A DNA stretch of 24,304 bases from Gracilariopsis chorda. Lineage: Eukaryota > Rhodophyta > Florideophyceae > Gracilariales > Gracilariaceae. Location of the stretch: NCBI GenBank assembly GCA_003194525.1, contig NBIV01000634.1, positions 1-24,304 of the forward strand, in the 5' to 3' direction. A program made the position numbers and the translations under genes. The notes below the pieces were generated by a model that worked only from the letters and a program-made list of their open reading frames with translations, had not been told where the DNA came from and made no database searches. Below, piece by piece: positions 16,190-24,304 of this stretch (position 1 is its first letter; every line of letters starts with the position of its first letter).

Positions 16190-18845
16190 TCAGAAAACAA
16201 AGTATTCATTGCAGATTGCGCCAGTCATTTTGATATCCCCACCCTCCCTGTAGATCTGTACAAAGTTGAACGCCGCGTTCCGTCGCAAATTGGTCCATTC
16301 TGATATAGCATTTTTGTCGCACCCTCATTCTCACTGTCAAGCACTCGCATGTAAGCTTCAGTTACAAAGTGCAACAGGCGAAGGTGGTGCATATCTCTTC
16401 CGAAAATCGTGGCTAGTTTCCGTGTTTTACAAGCAATGCTCTTCCGGTAGAACCCCTTTTCTGCCATTTCGCATATAATCGCTCCGAAAACGCAGCGCAT
16501 ACGTAACCATCTCGTTGCGATTCTGGATGATTTTCCCTTCCACAACGTATGAAGTCCGAATGGCCAATAACAGGCATAGAAGAGGATGCTTAGGCAACAT
16601 TTTCATCGGATGAAGATATATCACTTTCCGTGTATCGACGGATGTTAACCCCTCCTCGACTAGAGCAATTCCCAACCAAATAAGGTAAGAGCGGCGAAAT
16701 GTTCTTCCGCCATAATCGTTTCAGAAACTGAAAGGATCTACAGCGCTGCCCATCTGTTTCCATCCTCATTTGGTCTATGACTGAGCATGCGAACTCCATA
16801 TCCGTATTCTTTGGTGCTTCCAAAAAAAAATCTTACTGAATCATGGGCACGTGCACCATCACCGACCGCCGTAGACACGATAACGTCCAACGCCCTTAAA
16901 CGCAGTTTCACATCGGGCCGACCCCCAGCTATTCGAAGATGAGCCAAGCATTCAAAAATGCGAACCAGGGACTACGGTTTCCCAAGTCATCCTAAGCTTG
17001 GCACGAGTACACTGCCATTTCCGCAATCAAAGTAGCTCCAAGTGCCTGAAGCTTTTCTCTATCTATTTGGTGTTCGAATTCTGCACTATGGATTCAGTAA
17101 TGTCTGCGGGTGCAAAATTATCGGATTGCTTCTCATGGCCTTCACGTACACCGAGGAGATCATCGTTACTGTTCTTTCGAACCTTCAGAATTAGGCTTTC
17201 TGGTTGTCTGCCTGGCTTACAAAGAAATAAAGCGTCTTCTAGAGGAGTGAAATCTTGAACAAGAAACCCTCTGAAGTCGCCTTTCTGAAAGAGCTCCCTT
17301 CCTCGGGCGAGGGCATCAACTTCCTGTTTTGTTTTCTTCACCTTCAAAGAGCAGTGCCCAGTTTGGCCTGAATACTTCTTGGTGGCATTTCTCTTTACTC
17401 AGACCACTTCTTACGGAGTTTGAAACTGTGGGTACCGCATTGAGGCTCCAACACGTAACGGGGATGTACCGATAGCACCCATTCCAGATCAGAATTTGCT
17501 GTACTCATATCGCCAACTCCAATACAGCACAAACTGCTCAAATAAGCCGGGCATCAACCGGGTCCTCCAACTCAGCGCCTATATAGAGTGGTAAGGTGGA
17601 CGCTCATGTCTCATCAGAAAAGTTTGATCCTCTTCTACATGCGTCCGCGACTGGTCAAAGTAGAACAACGTGTTTTTCTATTCTGCTTGGAATTCCTAGA
17701 ACTCCTGAAAAGTAGGCTCGGCTGCAGTGGTAGAAAGAAAGCGATGGTGACATACAGCTTCCAATAACCGTTGTATAAAAAGCATCCAACATACAATATC
17801 TGTGTTACCATCTTTCATCTTGAAAGAAGGTCAGCAGCATCGAGATATTTCTCCTCAACAAATCGAATCCCAATGATAATCTCCAGAAGAACTTGAATCG
17901 GTTTGAGTTTGCTCTGACGAGCTGAGCTCCTTCTCTGAGCACGAATTTTACAATCTCTCATCATTTTTTCTACAACCACTTATGCTTTTCTTGGAGATGT
18001 CGTTTTTCGATGTAACTCGCTCATGATGTACGCCAACATGGAGTTGTCTGGGATGCGTTTCGTTAAATTTCAAGTTATCAGCTGCTTTCGAGTGCTTCCC
18101 GAGCTTTAAGACCCAAAATACATGTGCCGCAAAGCTCTTTCACGTCTTTGTTATTTGCGCCTCCGACAGCATTGGATGAATAATAGATCGCCTTCTCGTG
18201 ATCGCCTTTTTCCGATAACGCTGTATTTTTCAATCTTCGAGCTGAGAATAGTGTCAGTGCGTTGTTTGTACAACGCCATAAACGTAGCGTATTGCATGGT
18301 TTAGGAAAGAAGAGACTTTCCCGAGCGTCGATTAATCAATAAAGCAAACTCCGCAACGGGCAGTGAGAACAAGCGTCTCAGCTGGTCAATTGCTCCGAAG
18401 TGGCATACTTGTTTGCCACTACCAGTCCAACAAAGTGGATGGGAGGGTCAAAAGCATAACTTTACTCACAGAACGAAGAAAGGTGCACTGAACTGGTGGT
18501 GGGCGCGATGCAACTGCTGACGATGACCCCAGTTGTTGGCGTGTTCTGTGAAAGGTTGCAGCTCACAGTCTGCTTCGGCTAGCACTGATGCACATAACGC
18601 TTGTCTTCCACACGAGTGAGGCATATACCAGGACAACCACAAAATATCTACACGTTTGTCCATCGCATTTTGAGGCTGCCTGGTTCATCTCAACAAGTCT
18701 TAAAAGCAAGGTTGGTATACCAGCTGTGTCGCATCATCGTCAGCTAAGGAGTAATCATCCAGAATGTCTTCTATTTGGTCCAGGTGGAACGCAAAGAGTT
18801 GTCGAGAGACGAATCAAGAAGAAGGAAGTACCGAATTGAGGTTGG
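16190..18845 (-). pseudogene. TFIIIC TPR subunit-like gene (Tfc4/GTF3C3 type), copy 2, decayed
   Basis: Counterpart of 3175-5830, same order of motifs. Some stretches read better here. The frame at 17063-17347 carries the linker helix (ARGRELFQKGDFRGFLVQDF) in 94 open codons. The TPR end reads FVEEKYLDAADLLSR near 17850, where copy 1 is frameshifted. The frame at 16225-16545 covers the C-terminal motif (RDMHHLRLLHFVTEAYMRVL) without the break seen in copy 1. Elsewhere copy 1 is better, for example near 5300, where a Trp codon of copy 1 is TAG here. Frame changes common to both copies remain. The left end of the homology is uncertain. Confidence 0.5.
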
Positions 18846-19274
18846 GGCGGCAAATTGGTCGGATGAACTATCCGAACTCTTTTGGAAAGAATCTGCATCC
18901 CGAACAATACGGTTAAGAGTAAAGGAGAATCAGGGACCAATCCTGGTTGCGACTGCGAAGGCAACGAAAATGGTGGATGTTTTCATTCGTGTGCGCTGGT
19001 CGGCTGCTAGCGCAGAGAGGAGGGTGAAAGTGTCCGGGGTTCGATGCCTCCGATTTACTGAGAGGGCTGTGATGAGCGCTCTAGTGTTATCCACTACAAT
19101 TCGGTCGTTCCAGAAACTTCATCAATCTCGGAGATGTGCGTTAACTGACTCGAAGTTCGATTCGGCAACCGAGAACAAAGGAACCTATCAGGCTGTGTGA
19201 TTCTGAGAGAATCGTTTCTCGTGTTTGTCTTCTACAATGCACTGTTAACGCACTGCCCGAGAATGCACACAGAC
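18846..19274. other. Unassigned stretch, copy 2
   Basis: Carries the same plus-strand frame as 5831-6193, here closing at 19200 through a single-base change. No recognised family, repeat or RNA structure. Confidence 0.35.
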
Positions 19275-19771
19275 AAGAAGCCCGACGGAGTTCATCTTCC
19301 TTGTTGTTACACGTAGCCAGCCGGCGTGATATCCGCAGTGTTAAGACATGAAATCAAATTCTGAGGCTGCGCTACATAGCGACGGTAATGTCGGCGTCAA
19401 CGACTGTACCAGGTGGAACATTCTACATATCACCGTCCTCTCTCTTAACCGGGAAGAAGCGAGTGTGATGACGCTTAGTGACGATAATGTAGGTGATTTT
19501 TGGTCGCATATCCCTGCACGCATACGCGAAGAGGGAATAGTCCGTGCGACGCCTATGGGCACGTTCATTCGATACGAAACCACTCCTCCATTTCAAGCTC
19601 CTCCCACAATCAAAACAAAAGTACGGCTCCTCACCGGTGTGGATGCGCATATGTACGTTTCGGTTCGATATACTAGTAAAGGTTTTCTGACAACCCTCTT
19701 CTGTGCAGCGGTAACACTTGTCCACCTCCGAAGATCTTGGCGGCCCGGGAACTGTTTTTGTTGGATGGCAT
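19275..19771 (-). pseudogene. ZF2: zinc finger fused in frame to Argonaute PIWI, copy 2
   Basis: Same gene as 6260-6756 but with two differences that matter. An extra T near 19760 shifts the first few codons after the ATG (19769-19771). A G retained near 19530 lets the finger frame run straight into the PIWI frame: finger 2, then DYSLFAYACRDMRPKITYII and VTKRHHTRFFP (KRHHTR at 19459-19476), ending in TAG at 19423. So from about 19725 to 19423 a zinc finger and a PIWI strand share one open frame of 100 codons. PIWI remnants (NVPPGTVVDADIT, SEFDFMS) follow in other frames to about 19280. Confidence 0.85.
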
Positions 19772-19811
19772 AGCGACGATGAATTGAAACTCTTTTGATA
19801 CGCGCGGCGGG

Positions 19812-19855
19812 GATACTATGATAGTATCTCGAACGAAGTGGGCGGATATATAAAA
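19812..19855 (-). promoter_or_regulatory. ZF2 core promoter, copy 2: TATA box and palindrome
   Basis: Palindrome at 19812-19828 and ATATATAAAA at 19846-19855, unchanged from copy 1. Confidence 0.6.
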
Positions 19856-19921
19856 CTATGGTAGTGATGGAGTGGGACGTCGTGCGTTCTAACTGGCGGG
19901 ACAATTCTTACAGTTTGCCAC

Positions 19922-19952
19922 ACCGTTGGTAAACGGTAGGTCTACCAACGGT
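19922..19952. repeat. ACCGTTGGTA / TACCAACGGT inverted repeat, copy 2
   Basis: 10-base arms at 19922-19931 and 19943-19952, as in copy 1. Confidence 0.55.
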
Positions 19953-19958
19953 AACAAA

Positions 19959-20177
19959 ATGGTGTTTCTAGGCACGCAGAAGATGATTTATCCAAACGCA
20001 TGCCTGCGAGTGACACGTTGCAGACCTCGGCGACTTGCCTTTGACGATGGTTCATCGCGGCAAGCCGCCGTCGAAGCTCAAGGGTCTGACCATCACTCGC
20101 AGCTCCTCACTCGTCTGCTCCGCCAAAGTTTTTACTGCTCATCCCCCCGAAACCATAAGGCTGGGATTTACGGATAG
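19959..20177 (+). CDS. Hypothetical short ORF, copy 2
   Basis: Counterpart of 6943-7161 with the frame intact and one Pro/Ser change noticed. No family recognised. The same alternative frame with an internal TAG is present. Confidence 0.2.
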   Translation: MVFLGTQKMIYPNACLRVTRCRPRRLAFDDGSSRQAAVEAQGSDHHSQLLTRLLRQSFYCSSPRNHKAGIYG

Positions 20178-20309
20178 CTTTTTAGCCCACTAACGGACAT
20201 CGGGTTCTTTACCTGATGGCCTGGCTGCTCGTCGTTACCGAGAGCCACTTTTACACCCAAACAATAAATATTGCTGAAGGAGCAGAAGGAGTGAAGGATA
20301 ACAGAACAG

Positions 20310-20604
20310 AAAGGGGACGGAGTTCATCTTCGTTGTTGTTACACATAGCCAGCAGGCGTGATCGCCGCAGTGTGAAGACATGAAATGCAATTGTGATGGT
20401 GCCGGTACCAGCTACGGTATTGTCAGTATCAACGACTGTATCATACCAGGTGGAACATTGCTCGACCTATCCCCTTCCTCTCCCTTAGCCGGGAAGAGCG
20501 AGAGTGTGATGACGCTTAGTGACGATAATGTAGGTGATTTTGGGTCACATATCCCTGCCGATATCCACACAAGCCCGTCGAATACCAGTCACTTCTTCTT
20601 GCAT
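20310..20604 (-). pseudogene. Argonaute PIWI fragment, minus strand, copy 2
   Basis: Counterpart of 7295-7594: begins MQEEVTGIRRA at 20604, has the same in-frame TGA after GRDM, then the KRHHTR segment near 20505 and the degraded SHAG-like end. Shared damage shows it was a relic before the duplication. Confidence 0.8.
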
Positions 20605-20608
20605 GTAA

Positions 20609-21212
20609 ATTCGAGCAGAAGATGGCCACGGTGTTACGGGAGTGATGTTACCCCCTTCATCAACAACCTTCCATTTGGAAAGGTGCCAATCAGTTTTTTA
20701 CAGTCTATCTGAATCGACCTCACAAGCTGCAAACATCATAGAAGAATCAGAGGCGGGCGCCAGAGTTCTCTTCATTGACGAAGACCTTGCTGCGACTAAT
20801 TTTATGATTACGAGAGATCGTCAGGGCTTGCAGTTCTCGGCTGCGCCTCACTGGCAAACGCGACGAAAGGAGATGGTTTCAGGAATTGGAGACTTGTTCA
20901 AAGAAGATTACAGGGTGTGGTATGACAAATTCAAGGGAACGATGCGTGCGAGGAAGATTATCGTGTTCCGTGATGGTGTTTCTGAAGGTCCGTTGCAGGA
21001 AGTGATGCAAGAAGAAGTGGCTGGTATTCGACGGGTTTTTATGGACATCGGCAGGGATATGCGACCAAAACATCCCCTTCAGTTTCGTCAATAAGCGTCA
21101 TCAAACTCGCTTCATCCCATTTAAGAGAGAGGAAGGTGATAGGTCGAGCAATGTTTCACATGGTACAGTCTTTGATACTGACATTACGGTCGCTGTGTAG
21201 CGCAGCCTTATC
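20609..21212 (+). pseudogene. Chimera: middle of PF09818 ATPase fused to Argonaute PIWI, copy 2
   Basis: Counterpart of 7599-8200. One T is lost near 20639, so the GVDVT segment is frame-broken. The later part is open for 150 codons to 21094: STSQAANIIEE, the Walker B-like VLFIDED (20765-20785), ATNFMI, then Argonaute RKEMVSGIGDLF, KIIVFRDGVSEG (20969-20989 carries RDGVSEG) and MQEEVAGIRR. A GGC insertion near 20834 adds one Ala without breaking the frame. An extra A near 21069 ends it before the KRHQTR segment. Confidence 0.85.
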
Positions 21213-21213
21213 A

Positions 21214-22616
21214 TTTCATAGCGTTGTCATTGATTACAACGAACTCATGACCATACATAAGGATATGATCGTAAAGGCGGACTTTGAAAGCAGATAAGAC
21301 ACAACTCTTTCCATGGATACCACCTCCAACAATAAGAGTATGTAAAGTTCCTGATCAAAGCGCAACTGCTTTATTATTCTGAGTCCCTTGCTCTACTTGT
21401 CCTCCTCTCTAACCCCGGTCTTGGGCGAGTGGGCTTCTTATAGCACCTGATTCCTCGATAAGAGGCCTCTCCGTAGCGCAAACATCTATCTATCCTCTCC
21501 CAGTCTTTGTACTACTAAATTGCACTAACGCTACTCATTGAATAAGAACCTCACACGGAGGCAGGGCGCATTAGAAGCCAACACGGAATTGCCACGTCAA
21601 ACGGCTGACCATATGCATGGCGTATCTCGGTCCGCAGTACGTTAGCAAATGCATCCACCCTGTAGTATTATGTAGAGGCAACAATTGAATTACACGCAAC
21701 TCTGTGCGCTCCGCCATATCCATTGCATTCCATAGAGAGAGACTCTAGGTTTTAAGCCATCCTGGTGACAACCGTTCCATCAGACAATGTAAGAGAACGC
21801 TCCAAAGAAAAGAAGATATGGACTTGATTAACGCTGCCTTTTGTTTGAAGCCGTGTCCAAAGCGCCTGAAAGCCGTGCCAGAACAATGCCTTTCGCGATA
21901 AAGGCTATGAGATCGTTTTCGGAGGGCAACTCCCAAAATGCATTCTGCTGTTCAAACGACTTGATATGATGTTCCAGATCTTGCTCATCGGAATTATCAG
22001 CGAATACAACATGCATTAGCACGCTAGGTAGCAGTTCAAACAAGAGATAGGCGGCGGTGGCAGCGTGGATGGAGCGGCCGCGGGGCGGCAAACCGATGCA
22101 GAAGCGATTTTCAAGGTGATTATCGCGAGTGAGACAACTGGAGCGTTGGAGCACGTGTTGAGAAGGACGGTCTATTGTTATGTCACCGCCTTCAGGATGC
22201 CCAACCGCCCTTTCTGGAAATAATCTGTACATGTCACAGTTGACGTACGATTTTACGCACAAGAAAGTCATAGAAAGCAGGGATGCGAATTTGGTTTCTA
22301 TAGCACGTTGTGGAAAAGTTGGTGGCCGCAAGGAGAACTGCGGCGCGAGCACGACTGGGTGGGGCACATGGATCAACCTGTATACGGTCGATGTGCAGAG
22401 CGATATTCAAAAGTAGCTGCCACATTCCCAGCAGTGGCTTGTAAGCTGGGTACGGCACTCGTTTGATTTATTCTACATGGCTTGCAAAGCGGAAGCATCA
22501 CCGGAGAATTCACTTGCTGGAGCTTGCATAGGAACATGGTCGTTGAACTCGTCTTGATCGTGACTGTAACCACGGCAGTGGCCGCGACCACGGCCTCGGC
22601 GGCCGCGGAATCTCAT
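21214..22616 (-). pseudogene. ABC-class ATPase of PF09818 type, 5' part, copy 2
   Basis: Counterpart of 8203-9607. Here the central part is one open frame from an internal ATG at 22271 to 21828: YRLFPERAVGHP, TIDRPSQHVLQR, GLPPRGRSI, LIAFIAKGIVLARLSGALD. This frame is broken in copy 1. It then stops at a TAA created by an extra T that copy 1 lacks. The RG-rich start is at 22616 and its frame ends at 22473, after loss of one G. The P-loop GGGIHGKS is at 21304-21327. The two copies thus carry complementary private breaks on top of the shared ones. Confidence 0.82.
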
Positions 22617-22711
22617 TTCTTCTGGTATAGTTCACGTGTGGCACAGTGCATACTGGGTTCAAGCCGGCTCGCTGCCTTCGAACAGACGGGGCTTGGAAAG
22701 CCGCCACTGTT

Positions 22712-22757
22712 GGTACCGTTGGTACCGATTCGGTACTACGAGTGTACCAACGGTACC
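22712..22757. repeat. GGTACCGTTGGTA inverted repeat, copy 2
   Basis: 13-base arms at 22712-22724 and 22745-22757, identical to copy 1, between the divergent ATPase and ankyrin genes. Confidence 0.55.
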
Positions 22758-22807
22758 GAACAGCAAGCGCGCACTTGGAGCGGAGGATCGCGCTGGGCCA
22801 ATGGGTG

Positions 22808-22981
22808 ATGGCAATGCCACTTCATACGCAAATTGATGCTCGGATCAAAAGCAAACGCAAGCATGATGTGGCTGAAAAGAAAGCAACACGTGGCACAGGA
22901 CGGGGCCGCTTGAAGCGACTCCTTCTGCAGCGCCACCCGGCGATGCTCGGCAGTCCCGCGACGCGACGTCATACAAGGTGA
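22808..22981 (+). CDS. Hypothetical basic ORF before the ankyrin region, copy 2
   Basis: Same 57-codon basic frame and same AAG-GTGAGT splice-donor-like end as 9799-9972. Confidence 0.25.
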   Translation: MAMPLHTQIDARIKSKRKHDVAEKKATRGTGRGRLKRLLLQRHPAMLGSPATRRHTR

Positions 22982-23048
22982 GTTAGGTACAGTACGCTGT
23001 AGCGTTGGCACCGTTAGCGTTGCTCCGCGCTGGTTCTCTGCCACCGCA

Positions 23049-23868
23049 CGCAGCTCTTCGCAACCGCGACCGCGTCCGCGTCCGCGTCCGCCCACCGTCT
23101 TCACGCACCGCCACGGGCGCCACGGAACAGCTCCCCTCCCTGACCGCCTTAATCCGCGCAGGCGACCGACCCTCGTTGCTTCCGCGGCTCATCGATCCTG
23201 CTCTCCCCCAGCAGCTCCTGCAGTCCGACGATGAAGGTCACACCCCGCTGCATTGGGCGCCATTGGCCTCAGCTGCACTTCTTGCCACTCCTCTACCCCT
23301 CGCTACGAGGCTTGGTTGCCTGTCTTCCAATCCCCCACAATTGCAGCATACCCCCCCCCTGCACTAGGCGTACGTGTCAGCGCCTTTGCAGAATGTCAGC
23401 GCTTTGCTCGATGCCGGGCAGATTGTTCATTTCGTGGTGCCAATGGATACGACGCACCAACATATGCAACGCAGTATGGAAGGGTAGCCGTTCTGCCTCT
23501 CATTCTTTCCAAATGGCCTGTACTGGCTCGTACTGTCGACAATTAATCTCACACGCTACTGCTATGGGCCGCTTATTATGGTCACCATCACTGCGTCACT
23601 TGCCTTGCAGTTGTTCATGCAGCCGATATAGATGCCGTCGATCGCAGGGTGCCACAGCACTACACAGAGCTTTGCAGAGGAATCATCACTTGGTAGCCAA
23701 TGCGCATGTTATGCTGGTGCAGACGCCTCCATCACAGATGTCCTAGGAAACACGCCCTACCAATTAGCGCCGTTCCAAAAGAAACCTTCACGCAACTCTT
23801 GCTCTAATCCGTGTACCAACCTTGAAGATGTTGGTACGCGAATTAGAGCAATTGCGTGAAGGTTTCTT
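23049..23868 (+). pseudogene. Ankyrin-repeat half of an Akr1/HIP14-like palmitoyltransferase, copy 2
   Basis: Same ankyrin signatures as 10040-10840. The last unit reads better here (CYAGADASITDVLGNTPYQL, near 23708-23767, where copy 1 has a stop). The unit around RGANGYDAPTYATQYGRV has lost a G near 23418 compared with copy 1. The TAA after ARTVDN (near 23545) is shared. CCGCGT hexamers lie at 23064-23092. No DHHC domain follows inside the window. Confidence 0.7.
23779..23868. repeat. Hairpin at the ankyrin 3' end, copy 2
   Basis: Left arm 23779-23820 is identical to copy 1, with the same 9-base loop. The right arm 23830-23868 has lost three bases (GAG) and has one change (A to G) that restores pairing with the left arm. 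Confidence 0.88.
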
Positions 23869-23930
23869 GTGCACTGCACAGGCGGCACGAGGTCGCGCAA
23901 AGCATCCAGCGCGCTACGGTCCTGTTCTGT

Positions 23931-24304
23931 ATCCCAAATGTCCGTGCAGTAATTACGATATGCGGCAGGAGAAGAAATCGATCGTTAAATTTTTAGTTCT
24001 TTTAGCAGATACTGCACTCGAATTTTCTATCGGCGGTGGCTTTTGCTCTAGGCGCGCACTGTAAACTCGGGCCCGACGCGCAGTGGATAACACGGATTCT
24101 TTAACACGTTTTTTATTGTGTCTAATGCTAACTGAGAGATTTTGGCTTTCTTGGAATCTGGTTTGTGTGTGCGTCACTGCAAAAGTGCTGTTTATTCTAT
24201 CAAAGCTGCGCCACTGCGCCTCAGCTAGACTCAAAGCTGTCAAATCCAGCGTTCAGGCTTGGACAAGACTCTTCTTGCTGTGTATCTACGTTTTGCTATG
24301 GTAA
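23931..24304 (+). other. Unique DNA after the second copy, hydrophobic open frame
   Basis: Sequence has no counterpart in copy 1. The frame entering from 23828 continues across the breakpoint to a TAA at 24062-24064. The same frame then stays open to a TAA at the last three bases and encodes two hydrophobic stretches (RFLLCLMLTERF...LVCVCVTAKVLFIL and RLFLLCIYVLLW). This might be membrane-segment coding sequence of the ankyrin palmitoyltransferase that is missing from the copy 1 junction, but no motif confirms it. Confidence 0.3.

Larger units (their letters stand above)
12991..23930. repeat. Large direct duplication, copy 2
   Basis: Second copy of bases 1-10926. It is usually the better preserved copy in the first kilobase (zinc-finger gene) and in the 259-residue gene, but it has its own one-base losses, for example at about 13083, 20639 and 22480. 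Homology with copy 1 ends at about 23930. Sequence just left of 12991 (12861-12990) holds the 3' end of the zinc-finger gene. Its counterpart would lie left of the window, so the repeat unit may begin anywhere between 10927 and 12991. Confidence 0.97.

Noticed and set aside
18588..18839. Plus-strand 83-codon frame before the Arg/Ser/Val-rich frame
   Set aside because: No family resemblance, no ATG context conserved with function, and it is antisense to the probable N-terminal part of the TFIIIC-like remnant.
1..24304. CRISPR array, prokaryotic operon, tRNA or rRNA genes
   Set aside because: No evenly spaced short repeats, no Shine-Dalgarno-led gene series and no tRNA/rRNA-like sequence were seen. 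The gene families are eukaryotic.

Overview
The window reads as nuclear DNA of a eukaryote. The recognisable families are C2H2 zinc-finger proteins, the Argonaute PIWI domain, a TFIIIC-like TPR subunit, an ankyrin-repeat DHHC palmitoyltransferase and an ABC-class ATPase of the PF09818 type. Reading frames are compact and few convincing introns are visible. An intron-poor unicellular alga, perhaps a red microalga, would fit, but that is a guess from style and not from a marker gene.

The dominant structure is a direct duplication of about 11 kb. Bases 1-10926 (copy 1, cut by the left window edge) recur at 12991-23930 (copy 2) in the same order and orientation. The copies differ by sparse substitutions and many one-base indels. 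About 2.06 kb of single-copy DNA (10927-12990) separates them. It carries the DHHC half of the ankyrin palmitoyltransferase and weak ORFs. Past 23930 the second copy continues into different DNA.

Each copy holds, left to right: (a) zinc-finger gene ZF1 on the minus strand with a TATA box and a palindrome between it and the start codon; (b) a stretch without a recognised gene; (c) a plus-strand gene for a beta-rich, NLS-bearing, acidic-tailed protein, intact only in copy 2; (d) a minus-strand acidic mini-gene remnant; (e) a long decayed minus-strand gene resembling the TPR subunit of TFIIIC (Tfc4/GTF3C3); (f) ZF2, a duplicate of the ZF1 promoter and finger region joined to an Argonaute PIWI fragment; (g) a second Argonaute fragment on the minus strand; (h) a plus-strand chimera of the middle of a PF09818 ATPase with an Argonaute PIWI segment; (i) the 5' part of the same PF09818 gene on the minus strand, with RG-rich N-terminus and P-loop; (j) the ankyrin part of an Akr1/HIP14-like palmitoyltransferase on the plus strand.

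Most of these genes are broken. Breaks shared by both copies predate the duplication and indicate real pseudogenes. Breaks private to one copy, dense in the first kilobase of copy 1, look more like consensus errors or recent decay. The most unusual part is 7.3-8.3 kb (20.3-21.3 kb in copy 2). There a ~0.6 kb inversion splits the PF09818 gene, and its ends coincide with inverted Argonaute fragments. This leaves an Argonaute inverted repeat that could fold into a long hairpin RNA, and two different Argonaute chimeras (zinc finger-PIWI and ATPase-PIWI). The locus therefore looks like a recombination-prone gene graveyard rather than a working operon-like system.
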